64,000 bases of DNA from assembly GCA_013399855.1 (NCBI GenBank), contig VXAY01002085.1, positions 212,023 to 276,022 of the forward strand, in the 5' to 3' direction. Origin of the DNA: Oxyruncus cristatus. Taxonomy: Eukaryota > Chordata > Aves > Passeriformes > Cotingidae. A program made the position numbers and the translations under genes. The notes beneath the pieces are model-generated. The model saw nothing but the letters and a program-made list of their open reading frames with translations. It searched no databases and was not told the DNA's origin. This document shows positions 50,201-62,640 of this stretch, piece by piece. Position 1 is the first letter of the stretch; each line of letters starts with the position of its first letter.

Positions 50201-52400
50201 AAATTTTTGTCTTAGAATACCAATGTAAAGGAAAGGTGCCTCTTCCTGAGGGATGGTATCAGAAATAGAATATGAAAATAGGGAATTCAGGCTCCATTAG
50301 ATCTTTTTACAGTCATGACATAGATATTTGAAGAAATTTAAAATAGCAGACTTTATAGCCATATCTGAAAGGAGCAATCATAGGCAATTCTTACCTTATT
50401 TTATCTAGTGCCTCCTCATACATGTAAATTTTTCACTTAGCCTTGGCTGAGTAGCTCTGTAGATGAATAAAGAATTAGAAGGACATCCAGCCTATGAATT
50501 GGGTCTAGGGACTCACATTTAACTTCTTCTTTCCCTTCTACTACATCCTTTTCTGCACCACTTGCATTTCCAAAGGGTTAAGTTTTGCCATTCATAACAT
50601 TTAAATTACATCTATTTCCCACTATGAATCTGGTCTGACAAATATCCTCATTTTGACAGACCTTAATGCACAACCATAGCTTCCCTGACATTGTAATGGC
50701 AGAGAGGCAGTGCCTTACTGGGCTGTGATGGGAGCTAAGGAAACTCTGTTGCGTGTCAGCACCACATATCACATTTATGCAGAATGGGCTCGTGGAGTAG
50801 CTTTATAGAGTGACGACACTGCAGGGGAAGGCAGGTCTTCCCGCCCTGTGTTGGAGTCTACCCCTTTTCTTTCCCACTGAACCCTCCTATCTACAAGAAT
50901 AAAAGGAGAACAGGTGGTGATGTGGGACTTAAAGCTATTAAACTGAAAAAATAAAATAATTAAAAAGCCTCCCCACATTTAATCCCACTTGAGAGGGGGA
51001 AAATCACTTTATAAGTTACCTAAAGGAAGCAAAATGTAGAAGGGAAAAATGGTATATTCCAACCTGTCTAGCACTGCATATGCTACGTTGCTTTCAGTCT
51101 CACTTTTATATAGATCAAAACAATGCAGATGACTTTCAGTGCTTTTATTTCAGTGAGAGAGATCTGCAGTGATCCCAGTGCTGCAGAAGCAGGAGCATGA
51201 GTAAGCAAAAAAACAATGAAAGCATTACAGAGGGCAAAGAGATCCCTCCTAGACTCTTGTCCATTAGGACTAAAATCCATAAAGATAATACTGGAAACAA
51301 TACTTCTGATTCACAACTGGGAACTGATTACAGAAGTATTTTTAGTTATTACTTGAAATTTCCTATTTGAATGACTCTATTCTGTTTCCAACAGATGGCA
51401 GCTGCAATAATGCTCGTCAATACTAGGATATTGATGCCAAACATTTGTAACACCTGGTTTGTTTCATAGCTCTAAAAACATTTATATACTAACTATACTT
51501 ATCAACCATATATTTACAGGTGCAATTGAACACCAAGGATTCAGTTAATCCTGGAGAAAAAAATAACCAACCAACCAACCAAAGCCCAAACAGTAAAGAT
51601 CCTATACACCTAGTGAAATATTGTCAGGAATTTGAAATAACAGAGAAAAGATAATAAAGGAAGTCTTCCTTTGAAATGAAAGACTTCAAGACAGCCATAT
51701 TAAGATCTTCCATTAAAAACCTGCGACAACTTCTCAGTATTTGTGGGGAGATATTCTATTTATTCTAACAGTTTACTGTTCTATCTCAGGGGGTAGTTAC
51801 GTGGTGTAAAATACCATCAGTAAATCTAAATTGCATTTTGATGCATTAAGACCAACCATATTTTATGTATCCATAATGATGAGTAATTGTACCATAAATC
51901 AATTAAAACACTGCAAAAGATTGTTACATTGACTAATCATATGCAATGTTGTGAAGGAAGTGGTGCATTTTTTCAATTATTTGATTCCATCAAGACGATT
52001 ATTGAAAGCTTAGAGAAACGATGTCAATATGGCACCCTACTTGGATATAAAAATAAGAGAAGGAAGAGTCACAGTTGATTCCTAAGTTACTAGTGTTATG
52101 CTTAATTAAGATGGAGAAATTATCTGCTGTGCAAGCAAGGTAAAGCAGGTAAAAATGGAGGAATTGTATTTTTTCAAGGTTGAATCATTAAAATATTTTG
52201 AAAATGGCAACTATGATTGTGTCCTGAGATGACCATGCACACAATGGAAACAGTTTAACAACTCAACAACCATTCAAGGCAATGATTTAATGGAGTTCCA
52301 GTATCTCACAAAACTCCCTTGCAGGGCAAAGCAAAGCATTCCCCAGGACCTGTGCTTGAGAGAAAAGTCTCCAAAAGCCAGTTAGTCTACTTTGGTGCTT
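47244..52400. other. AT-rich unique sequence, small (AACC)n repeat
   Basis: Five kilobases with no supported gene. The only simple repeat of note is (AACC)n at 51565-51582. Short C and A runs occur near 47330 and 49750. Confidence 0.5.
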
Positions 52401-52744
52401 AATCATAGAATCATAGAATTGTAGAATCAGACGGGTTGGAAAGGACCTCTGAGATCATCAAGTCCAACCCTTGATCCAACGCCACTGTGGTTACTAGACT
52501 ATGGCATTAAGTGCCACGTCCAGCCTCGTCTTGAAAACCTCCAGGGGTGGAGAATCCACCACTTCCCTGGGCAGCCCATTCCAGTGCCTGATTACTCTCT
52601 CTGTAAAGAATTTCTTTCTAATGTCTAACCTAAACCTCCCCTGGCACAGCTTAAGGCCATGCCCTCTTGTCTTACTGCTGGTTGCCTGGGAGAAGAGACC
52701 AACCCCCACCTGGCTACAACATCCTTTCAGGTAGTTGTAGAGAG
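52401..52744 (-). mobile_element. CR1 LINE fragment, about 0.34 kb, relatively well preserved
   Basis: The plus strand opens with AATCATAGAATCATAGAATT, an uneroded CR1 tail of repeated 8-bp units, then GGGTTGGAAAGGACCTCTGA. On the minus strand at 52494-52709 an open frame covers the ORF2 C-terminus without a break, with [35 protein letters not shown] and [18 protein letters not shown]. It ends at a natural stop after DVALNAIV. The intact frame and clean tail suggest it is younger than the copies at 12062 and 53341. It is 5'-truncated at about 52744, so no endonuclease or reverse transcriptase is present. Confidence 0.95.
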
Positions 52745-53340
52745 ATATTATATTTATATAATATAATATTTAGGTAAGCTACCATCCTTTCTCTTACAAA
52801 GCACCTTCTGGAAGTCATACTGACTGTAAGTAAATAGAATATTAATAGTAGACATTTTTGTTGTAAGTTCTGTATTCCTTTCTTGACTACCCTAAAAATT
52901 TTTGCTGTTATCATATAAATCTTTCACTGTTTGAATTTTTAAAGGATGTAACAGATATTTTGTCCTAAGCCAAGATAAGAAGGAAAATCAATTCTCTCTT
53001 GAGCAGGCAGTTTCATTCAAAATTGTAAGCTAATATTGCTGTAAAAAACCCTATGGTCTCATTGTTACACACCCTTATTTACTATTCAGATTAACAGAAA
53101 AATCACATTCAAAAAAGTTCTCAAGTGAAACTTTAACTATTGAATTTATCATGCAACACTTGTACAAACACATCTCTACTAGGAAAGTGCAACTGTGGCT
53201 TATTTTGAGAAGTGTCCAAGGTTCACACGTGCCTCCCTCAAAGCAATGCAATAAGAACAAACATAATGAATTGAAGGAAGACCCAAGTATATCAGAAGAG
53301 TTTTTCAAATTTTATGACAACATGTGCTGCTAAGGAAACC
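52745..53340. other. AT-rich unique spacer between two CR1 copies
   Basis: It starts with a TATTATATTTATATAATATA-like low-complexity run at 52745-52770 and is otherwise featureless. Confidence 0.55.
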
Positions 53341-53940
53341 TCACAGAATCATAGAATCACAGAATTGCTTAGGTTGGAAAAGACACATAATATCATCAGG
53401 TCCAACCTTTAACCAAGCCTTGCTGTGTTTACCACTAAACCATATCCCTGAGTGCCACATCTACACGTCTTTTAAATACTTCCAGGGATGGTGATTGCAC
53501 CACTTCCATGGAGAACTTCTTCCAGTGCTTGACAACTCTTTTCGGGAAGAAATTTTTTTGCAACTTGAAATCTAAACCTGCCCTGGCATAACTTGAGGCC
53601 ACTTCCTCTTGTCCTATTACCTGTTACTTGGGAGGAGAGACTGACCACCTCCTCACTACAACCTACTTTCAGGCAGTTTTAAAGGGCAATAAGGTCTCTC
53701 TTGAACCTCCTTTTCTCCAGGCTGAACAATCCCAGCTCCCTCAGCTGTTCCTCATAAGACTTGTTCTCTATACCCTTCACCAGTTCCATTGACCTTCTCT
53801 GAAAACACCCCAGCACCTCAACGTCTTTCTGGTCATGAGGGGCCCAAAACTGGACACAGGATTTGAGGGGCTTCACCAGTGCTGAGTACAGGGAGATGAT
53901 CACTGCACTGGTCCTGCTGGCCACACTATTGCTGACACAA
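53341..53940 (-). mobile_element. CR1 LINE fragment, about 0.6 kb, ORF2 C-terminus remnant
   Basis: The plus strand begins TCACAGAATCATAGAATCAC and GGTTGGAAAAGACA, the CR1 tail and 3' end in reverse. On the minus strand (53679-53948) the frame covers a more upstream part of ORF2 than the copy at 52401, with [35 protein letters not shown] and [10 protein letters not shown]. The C-terminal end beyond this is in other frames and broken. The 3' UTR differs from that of the 52401 copy, so it belongs to another CR1 subfamily. The 5' truncation is near 53940. Confidence 0.94.
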
Positions 53941-56122
53941 TTGATCAAGTATCGATCTGATAGCTCTTGTTTCTTCCCTCATCATTCCCTGCAACTGGAA
54001 GGATGAAGAAAAACACTACTTATACTTCTGGTCCCACCAGTCACCCCAAGACCCTTGAAGTCTCTCTTGATTGCTCTTGGACTTGTTGCAACTTCATTGC
54101 TGCTTCCTGAAAAATCAACACCATGATTTCAAATGGCAGTTTTGGCCTGCAAGCAGCAATTTTCTGTTTAGTTTGGGCATTTGTACCAAAGGTTTGGAGG
54201 TTCCCATGTGCATTTCAGCATAGTTGAAAAAAGAGAAGCAGCTTCAGAGGCTTCTGTAGTGTGGTCTGAGACTTTACTGTCAGACTAAAGTTCCTCTGCA
54301 TCATCCAAATGTTTTCTTCTACTTCCTGCAAGCAACATTTTGGATACATAACAGAAAGCTCATTAAAAAATATTATTTCCCTCCTCCCCCCAAAGAAAAA
54401 AAAAATCTGTGTCTATCTAAATACATAAAGAAAGAGGTAGGTTAAAAAATAAAATTGGGGAGTTTTTATACAGGCTGTGCCAGAGTCCTGACTAAAGCCA
54501 GGCTGGGATCCAATTTGATGAGAGCTAATTGTCTACAAACAGAGGTTCCCCGAGAAAAGGAAATTAGCTGTTCAACCACTTAAATTAATTGAGATTGTAT
54601 TTACAACTTAAATTTCTAATAGTACCTTCTGTCATGTATCCCAGTCTCCTTCCAACCAGGGGAAAATACAAGGGAAAATAGGGAAAAAAAGTACTTGTTT
54701 TTTTTTATTTTTTTTAGGTAGGTATTTTTCATTGATTCATTCAAGTGATACATATTTATTTCAACTTGATACATGATCTAAGCCTCAGAAGCAAAACAGA
54801 GTAACTTTATTTCATGATCATGATCTTTGCTTGTCAAGAGAGACAATCACAACTGATTAAGTTTCAGAGTTAATATCAATCCCATCCCTAGCTGTCACAT
54901 ACACACTGACTCTGAGAAAGCATGTTCCACACTAGACTAGAAATATGATTAGGGAAATACAGAATATTCTGTTTTTCTCTTATATTTGTCTTGCTATTTT
55001 TAGAATGTTTGGTGAAGCATGTCAAATACTCTGTGAAACAAGCAGCTCTTTCTGAAACTTGCATCATTTCCATTCTATGTCTATTCCCTGCATAATTATG
55101 TTGGAACAAAATTTTGAAAACAAATTTCATTTGGTAGGAAGTAGGTGACTCATAATTCGTAGAGAGTATTGTAATGAAACACAAAAGACTGTATCATTGT
55201 ATGACATAATATGTACCTCTCAACCTACACTGCCAGCTACCTAAATATGCAAATAAGTGTTTTAAAATTATTGTTGCTCTAATGAAACTCAAAATGATCT
55301 ATAATATTAACAACAAATATTAAAACACGTGCATAAGTACAATAAATCTGTTATGTTGAGTTATAAAAACAGTATACAACCTGCAGTGAAAATAAACTTC
55401 ATTGCAGTAGCCTATTTGCAACATGGATCAGTGCCATAATTGAATTTAGAGAAAAAATTGTTATTAGACTAGGTGATATTAGATTAAAAATATATGGAAT
55501 GCTTGTATGGAAGAAGCCATTGGGTGTAGCTAAAGAGTGTGCAGACTCAGTGAAACATTTTTCTCCCAGCTTGAAATAACAACAGCGGCACCAGTTTAGT
55601 CATCTCATGAGATAGCCTATTCCTGCTCTTCATGTGAGAGTATCATTACCCTTCAAAAAATCCATCAAAAATATAAAAAAAAAGCAAAGCACACAAAACT
55701 TCACCAATTTAGCTACTGCACGTGAGAAGTGACTTTCCACTAACTTCTTCCCTTACTTCCCTGGGGTCTTAACTGCTCATTGAAATGCACATCTGAAACA
55801 AGGTCTTCACCAAACTTGTCCACTGTCATCCATCAAGCTCTCAGGGGCACATACCTGTCTGTATGATTCTGGCAAAGTACATAGGAAGTGTCACTTTTGC
55901 AAGAAGAAGTAGAATAATTGTCACACCTTGACCACAGGAGCTTTCTGTGGTTTGGCTAAATAAACATGAAGTTCTTCTGCCAGCATTGATTAACTATTCT
56001 ACGTATTTTTTCCCTTTTTTTTTTTTTTTTCCTTCTCGTTGCATGCCCTAACCCATCCCTGAAGCTGTCTGTCCTGCTGTACTTCAGTAGGAGTAATTTC
56101 CTTTCATCTTTCATCTGTTCTG
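53941..56122. other. AT-rich unique sequence with a long pyrimidine tract
   Basis: No gene is recognised. A 32-nt pure pyrimidine tract with 16 consecutive T lies at 56006-56037, shortly before the next CR1 copy. The text around 54480-54640 is complex and contains two TAATT cores, but nothing decisive. Confidence 0.5.
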
Positions 56123-56716
56123 GGCTGCATCAAAAGCATGGCTAGCATGTTGAGGGAGGTGATTCTGACCCTCTATTGCTCTCTGGTGAGACCCCTCCTG
56201 AAGTGCTGCATCCAGTTCTGAGATCCTCAGCACAAGAGGGACATGAACATGTTGGAGCAAGTCCAGAGGAGGCCACCAAGATGGTTAGAGGGATGGAGCA
56301 TCTCTTGGATCAGGAAAGGCTAAGAGGATGAAGCCTGGAAAAGAGCAGACTTGGAGATGACCTAATTGCAGCCTTCCAGAACCTGAAAGGAGCCTACAAG
56401 AAAGATGGACAGTGACTTTTTACAAGAGCATGTAGTGACAGGACAAGGGGGAATATTTTTAAACTAAAAGAGGGTAGGTTTAGATAAGATACTAGGAGCA
56501 AGTAAGTTCTTTGCAGTTAGAGTGGTGAGGGATGGGAACAGGTTACCCAGAGAAACTGATGGATGCCCCAGCCCTGGAAGTGTTCAAGACCAGGCTGGAT
56601 GGAGCTCTGAGCAAACTGGTCTAATGAAAGCTGTCCCTGTCCACGGCAGGAGGGGTTGGAATTAGATGACCATTAGTGTCCCTTCCAACTCAAACCCTTC
56701 TATGAGTTTATGATCT
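56123..56716 (+). mobile_element. CR1 LINE fragment, about 0.59 kb
   Basis: It starts near GGGCTGCATCAAAAGCATGG and follows the CR1 ORF2 C-terminus in the forward direction: GACCCTCTATTGCTCTCTGG, GACCCCTCCTGAAGTGCTGC, ATCCAGTTCTGAGATCCTCA and AGTCCAGAGGAGGCCACCAA. It continues through the 3' UTR (AGGAGGGGTTGGAATTAGAT) and ends in CCCTTCTATGAGTTTATGAT, a decayed tail. Multiple stops break the frame, for example TGA within 'ttctgagatcc' near 56217. It belongs to the same broad type as the 3785 copy and lies in opposite orientation. Confidence 0.94.
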
Positions 56717-59499
56717 TCCATTCATGTCAATAGAAAATAGACAATTACAGGAGCTCTTTGCTGGGACACTGAGGAAAAGATCCAGTTTCTGTAAACAAAA
56801 TAAAAAAATCTGACAAGAAGATGTAATTCACTAATCCTGCTGTAGTACCTACTTTAATATGAAAGCTTTTCAGGAGCCTCTAAAACTTGTGTAAATCATT
56901 CTCTAATGACAACCTTATGCCCAAATCAGGGTCTAAAAAATTTTACCTCTTTTTTGCCTTATGGAAAATGTACATAATCCTACCCCTTCTATCAAGATAG
57001 CTTGCTGCTATTTTTGAGGGCATGAGCAACACTAAGCTAAAGGGTAGCAAGATGGATTTTTCCTGAATACTTTCTCACTTTGGCAATATTCGGAGAATAA
57101 TTGCTTGAGAGATCCCTCAAGTGCCAATTTCGAGGCTAATCGTGAACTGTGCAATAGTATAAAAATCAGGAACACAAATTTATAGCTAAAGCAATATGTC
57201 TGAAGTGCTCCTTCTCTTTCTGTTTTCATTTCTCACAGTGTTTTCCATTTCCTATAGGGAATTTCAGCTTTTTTAAAAATCAGTCTAAGCTGAAAGAAAC
57301 AGCAACATCTCTGATAAAGGAATGTGCTATTGGGAGCTACATAACAAGCAAAGCCTTAGTAAGATCTCCAATCTTCTTTCTTTTGCTTGAAAGCAGTACC
57401 ACTCCTGATTCCCACCTCCCAAACTCTTTTGAATTCCCCATTTCTTACTTATAAAGGAGAATCTATATGTTTCTCACAAGGTTACATAAACCAACTCACA
57501 AAAACTTAAACAATAATTTCTTCTTTCATTTTTTAGGTTTTCTGTAACCAAGCATTTTTTTATAAACAACTTCCTCCATTCTTTCTTTCCTTTTTCCCCC
57601 TCTTCATTAATTTCAGGTGCCAACAGTCTTTGATCACAGGTGTTTGAGAAGTATGTCAGTATCTCACAGGGAAGGTAAACAACTTACATGAAGGAATTAA
57701 GATGCCTAATGCATGTATTCTGTAGGGATTTTTTTTCCTGTCAAACATTTGTTGTGCTGCCACTTTTTCTGCTATTTTGTGCTCTATTTTTTCTGCCTTC
57801 TTATTAGACCCTACCTGATTTTCCCTGTAATTGTCTTGTATGGTCTATGTTACAGAAAAATGCTCTAAATTAGTTTTACAGACACCATAAATTATACTAC
57901 TGCTACTCAATTTCATTGCACCTCTATATTTTGCTTCAGCCTTGTGGTAGTGTCTTGTTTTTCTTCTGATTTTTTTTAGAAATAATCAAAGACCAGACTG
58001 GCTGGAGACTACATGCCATAGAAAGACATTTACTGAATGCAGAGTGAAAAAAAAGTCAAGTTTCTTTCCTTAGGAAGATAAGGAGAGTGGCTCTGGAGTT
58101 CTTCTTCCTCCTGCCTCCTAGTTTTGGGCTCTGTTGGCCCAGAATATGCCTCCTCCCTTCCTTTCTACCCTATGGGGCCTGGATTACCTTCCTATTCAAA
58201 TAACTCTCTTCCCTCTTTTCACACCAGACCTACTCGTAGGGCAGTTATGAGTAAATGAAGAAAGCCCAAGCTTCACTGAAGGTCCATAAAGGCTTTTACT
58301 GAGGTGGAAAAATGACAAATGTTAAATGCTTTACAAGGTCTAGAGTTAGAAGACGTAGAGTTGTGAACCTTTCTTACTTTTGTGAACAAAACTCCTTCTC
58401 TGTGTGCATTAGAGAGAATGAACAGCTAAGCCAGACAGAAGATGGAGGAGTATGAAACATAATTTTATTCTAGTGTGTGTGCCAAAATTTTATAAAATAT
58501 TTCAAGTGATTAAAAAATTATTGAGTATGCATTTGTTAAAATACACACAATATGCGAAAAAAGAGGGGTCTAGTTGTATCTGTGAAGTCAGGTCTGAACA
58601 CACCTAATTACAGTCTTGAAAAAGACACAGGAGGGGTTAAAGTATACTTGATGTCTCTTCTTGCTGTCTCGTGAGAATTAATGTGCAAAAGAAATTTTGT
58701 AAGCTTATTTTCATGGTGTGTTTTGTGTAACTTCCTATAAAATATGTATGGCCCACATGGTGCAGTATATCATTAAGCTGTAGTATTTTATACAGCAAAG
58801 ATATTTTTGCAATAGCCAACCTGCAATTTAATCATAACTACAGTATTTCATTCTTAGTATATAAATACATTCTTTATGAAACATGTAATACTAATTTAGA
58901 CTTTTAAAAGGATTGATTAAGTGCACACTGAAGTCAACAAATAAAAATCTTTGCCTGCAAGCACTGGGCTTGACTGCCAGTTTAGGTAAAAATGTTTAAA
59001 TCAGACAACATTTTTTTCATGTGTCACTTTATTTAAGACCACTCCACGTATTTTGAAACAAAGCTGTGGAAAAGACAGCACATTTTTTAAAAGAGTGAGT
59101 ATGCATCTGGGAGGGTCTCATATGACACATCTTTAGAGGAACTGCTAGGAAAATAAAATGACAGTCCATAAATAGAAGCTGGCATGCTGCAACAGAATAA
59201 TGTTTCTTCCATTTGGTATTCTGGACAAAGAAGACAAAGCCAATTCAATATGCACTGCACTGCATTATGGCATATTACATCCATTATTTAAAACAAGCTG
59301 GATTAGAATATAATTAATATGATGTCAACTTGCTATTAATGTCTCATGAATAAGATATTTTATGTTGTTTACTGGTATACTGTTGTTGTTTGTAATCTGT
59401 ATCACAAATATATTTGATCAGTCTTGTTGTATGTCTTTAAATTTGTTACACTTCCAACTTTTACTGGTAAGTATATTTTATATTATCATCTTCATTTTT
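56717..59499. other. AT-rich unique sequence, no gene seen
   Basis: No repeat family or exon is recognised. A C+T-rich patch at about 58100-58220 has no identity that I can support. Confidence 0.5.
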
Positions 59500-60302
59500 T
59501 GAGACCTGACCTCCCTGATCAGGCTCAGAGAGTCCAGGAGGGCTGGACATTCTCCAAGAAAGAAATCTTAAAGGCACAGGAGCAGGTCATCTCCTTGTGC
59601 TGGAAGACGAGGTGTTGGGGAAGAAGATTGGCCTGGCTGATTAGAGAGTTTTGACTGGAACTCAGGAATAAAGGGAGGGTATATCACCTTTGGAAGAAGG
59701 GTCAGGCAAAGATGTCATGAGGTTGTGTAGGAGCAAAATTAGAAGGGTTGAAGTCCAACTAGAAGTGGAGCTAGTGCTGTAAAGACAATAAAAAAGCTTC
59801 TATAAGTAGTTTAGAAATAAAAGGATGAGTAAAAAGAATCTTCACCCTTTATTGGATGTGATGGGAAACACAGTGACAAAGGAGGTGGAGGAAGAAGCTG
59901 AGGTACATAATGAAAGTTCTGCTTGATTAATCTGATCTACTTCCATCAGGTGACCCATTTAGCAGATGAAGGTGAGGATGTGGGTTTTGTCTACGTGGAG
60001 TTCAGTAAAGCCTTTAACACAGTTTCCTACAGCCTTTTCCTGGAGAAACTGGCTGCTCGTGGCTTGGACAGGTGTGCTCTTCACTTGGTAAAGAACTGAT
60101 TGGATGGCCAGGCCCTGAGAGTGTGTGTGTGTGGGGGGGAACGGAATTACATCCAGCTGGTGGCCAGTCACAAGTGGTGTTCCCCAGGGCCCAGCCTTGG
60201 CTCCAGTCTGGTTTAACATCTTTATCAATGGTCTGGAAGAGGGGATCAAGGGACGTGGGACGGAAAGAGGCAAGAAGGGCAGAGCACGTATCAAGGGCTT
60301 GA
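59500..60302 (+). pseudogene. CR1 LINE ORF2 relic: linker and reverse-transcriptase piece, dead
   Basis: Read forward, this is an old CR1 ORF2 fragment with several frame changes. At about 59536-59654 the frame gives GWTFSKKEILKAQEQ and later RRLAWLIREF, the linker between endonuclease and reverse transcriptase. Pieces like LWKKGQ and DNKKAS follow near 59685-59790. The reverse-transcriptase core resumes at about 59940 with DEGEDVGFVYVEFSKAFN, then [18 protein letters not shown] near 60173-60226. The start of the RT domain, normally between these parts, is missing (apparent deletion near 59920-59945). The motif A aspartate has become glutamate (VEFSKAFN), a TGA lies at 60097-60099, and the frame shifts across a GT/G run at about 60119-60137. 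The YxDD region is absent because the copy ends where another CR1 begins. Confidence 0.88.
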
Positions 60303-60402
60303 TAGAATCACAGAAGCATAGAATGGCTTGGGTGGAATAGACCTTTAAATGTCTTCTGGTCCAAACCCATGTCATGGGCAAGGACATCTTTCACCTGGAT
60401 CA
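60303..60402 (-). mobile_element. CR1 LINE 3' end fragment abutting an older CR1
   Basis: The plus strand shows TAGAATCACAGAAGCATAGAA then GGTGGAATAGACC and 'tcttctggtccaaaccc', the CR1 3' end in reverse. About 100 bp remain. It lies directly at the end of the plus-strand ORF2 relic, in opposite orientation, so it probably inserted into or replaced the rest of that older copy. Nothing clearly CR1-like follows at 60403 onward. Confidence 0.85.
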
Positions 60403-62449
60403 GAAGTCCAGGTAAATGACATGATTGATAAGATTCTGCATCTACTGACTGACTAATACAAAGGTGGCAGAGAACTCTGAAAACACAGAATAGCTCATGC
60501 TCAGCTCGTGACATTTGAGAAGCGCACAAATGCAGCTTAATTTGTAATTATTAGTTACTTCTAATTAATATAGGAAAGAAATGCATTGTCCTTTACTTAA
60601 ACACTTCTCTGATCTCTACTAATATATTGTTAGAAATGTCTGAACTACAGAAAAAACATAAAAAAAAATTATACAAAAAATGCCTAAACAATAGAAAATC
60701 TAGAATCCAGATAAAATACTTGCTCTTCATTGTATTCAGATACATAACTGAGAGGATTTGAAATATTGATTGAAACTTTTTTTTTTTTGTATTCGATTTA
60801 TAGTGAAGACTCCATGTAGTTGAGGTATCCATAAAGCTTTGAGATCTTTAAAGCTAATCTTGTGAGGGGCAAAAATAGGTTTTCAAATCATTATCAATTC
60901 CAACACTTTGTATAACTTAGTTCTATAAATCATTGTCACATAAAATTTATAACTCTGAACTTGTAGTCATTTTATATTCCTTTGTATCCAAATTATCTGA
61001 GGTCACATGAGCTAAGCAAATGATGACTCAAAAATTAGTAAGACTAGCAAAAAAAAATTCCCTTAATTCCTTCTTTGGGAAAATGCACGTCAGGATTCAT
61101 CAATGGTCCCTGTACAATCTCCTATTGTGAACATCAGAACACTGAATTCTATTCTTTTCTTGGTACAGGCTAAAAGGGAAGAAAGACACAGTCATATTTT
61201 AAAGATATCTAGTTCATTTGGAAATGTTCTGTTTAAATTTCCTTCCTAAATGAATTTTAGTGATCCTGAAATAATAGTTATCTTATAATAATACCTCTCC
61301 ACCTCAGATATATAGTAATTATCACACACAGCCATTTCAAAGGTTCTTCTGTATCCTTTGATAAATGTTGACTCATGTCAGTTGAATTAGATAGTGCTTT
61401 GCTAAAAGTTAGTTGGTCTTGAAAAGTGTTCTTTTTGATATGCTGATTGTTCCATTATTATACTCTTCCTTTCCCTCCTAGTCAATTCTCTTGTGACCAT
61501 TGATTTACATCGAAGATTTGATGACAGTTCACATTCTCATCTCGTACTTATGACTGGTAGAATAATGCCATACAACTTAGATCAGATTATTCATGAGGGA
61601 GAGATGAAATTCCTTTAGATGAGGAACAGAATAGGAAAGTATTACTATGCTGCAATTCTTATAAGTGCTACATCATTATGACACTCACACATACAGGACA
61701 TTAGAGATAACTGGAGGCAGCTGTGTTAGCACATGGGATGTGGATGTCTGTGTAAGGCAAATTTCAATTTTAATATTAATTACATTGATTTCTGAGTGTA
61801 GCCCTTTTAAAATGCTTTGCATAAAAGAAACAGGTATTTTGATATGATCAGTTGTTGATGACAAATGAACTGTTCATAGCTGATATGATTTATGATGTCT
61901 GGCAGATCAAAACTTACATTTGATGTTGAATACATTTTTGCCCCTGCCCTTTCAGCAGCATGATTGCAGAATACTTAAATGCCAATTTACACTTAAATAT
62001 AAGTTTTAAAATTTAGAGTCTTCTTGTTTTATGTTTATTTTGCTTGAGAAAAAAAGTTATTTGCTTTAAAGCTTGAGAAATTATATAAAAATACATAGAA
62101 AATATTTATAAACTGGATATAAAAAATTAGCTTTGGAATAGGAATGAACTTTTGGGTTTTAAATAAGGCTATATCTAAAGAAGTAATTGTCAGTAGGGCC
62201 TTCAAGTCAATGATCATTGTGTCTTCTTGTAGGAGCATGCTGTGTTTGTTCAAGTGTTTGTAATTCCGAACTGAGATCACATTAATTAAACTTGATAATG
62301 TTATTGCTGAGCTTTTATATCAAAGTATTCTATGGAGGAAGACAATGTAAAGGACATAACATACATGGAGCCTCTTAAAAGGCTGGACAAAATTGAAATG
62401 ACCTGTCCTAGATTTTGCTGTTAAAAAAAAATAAACTTGAAGGACCGTC
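60403..62449. other. AT-rich unique sequence, no gene seen
   Basis: I looked for the continuation of the plus-strand CR1 (the YxDD part of the reverse transcriptase) beyond 60402 and did not find it. The rest is featureless AT-rich sequence. Confidence 0.5.

Positions 62450-62640
<191 letters not shown>

Noticed and set aside
59959..60387. 142-codon minus-strand frame
   Set aside because: It is antisense to the plus-strand CR1 ORF2 relic and continues into the adjoining CR1 tail. It is a shadow, not a gene.
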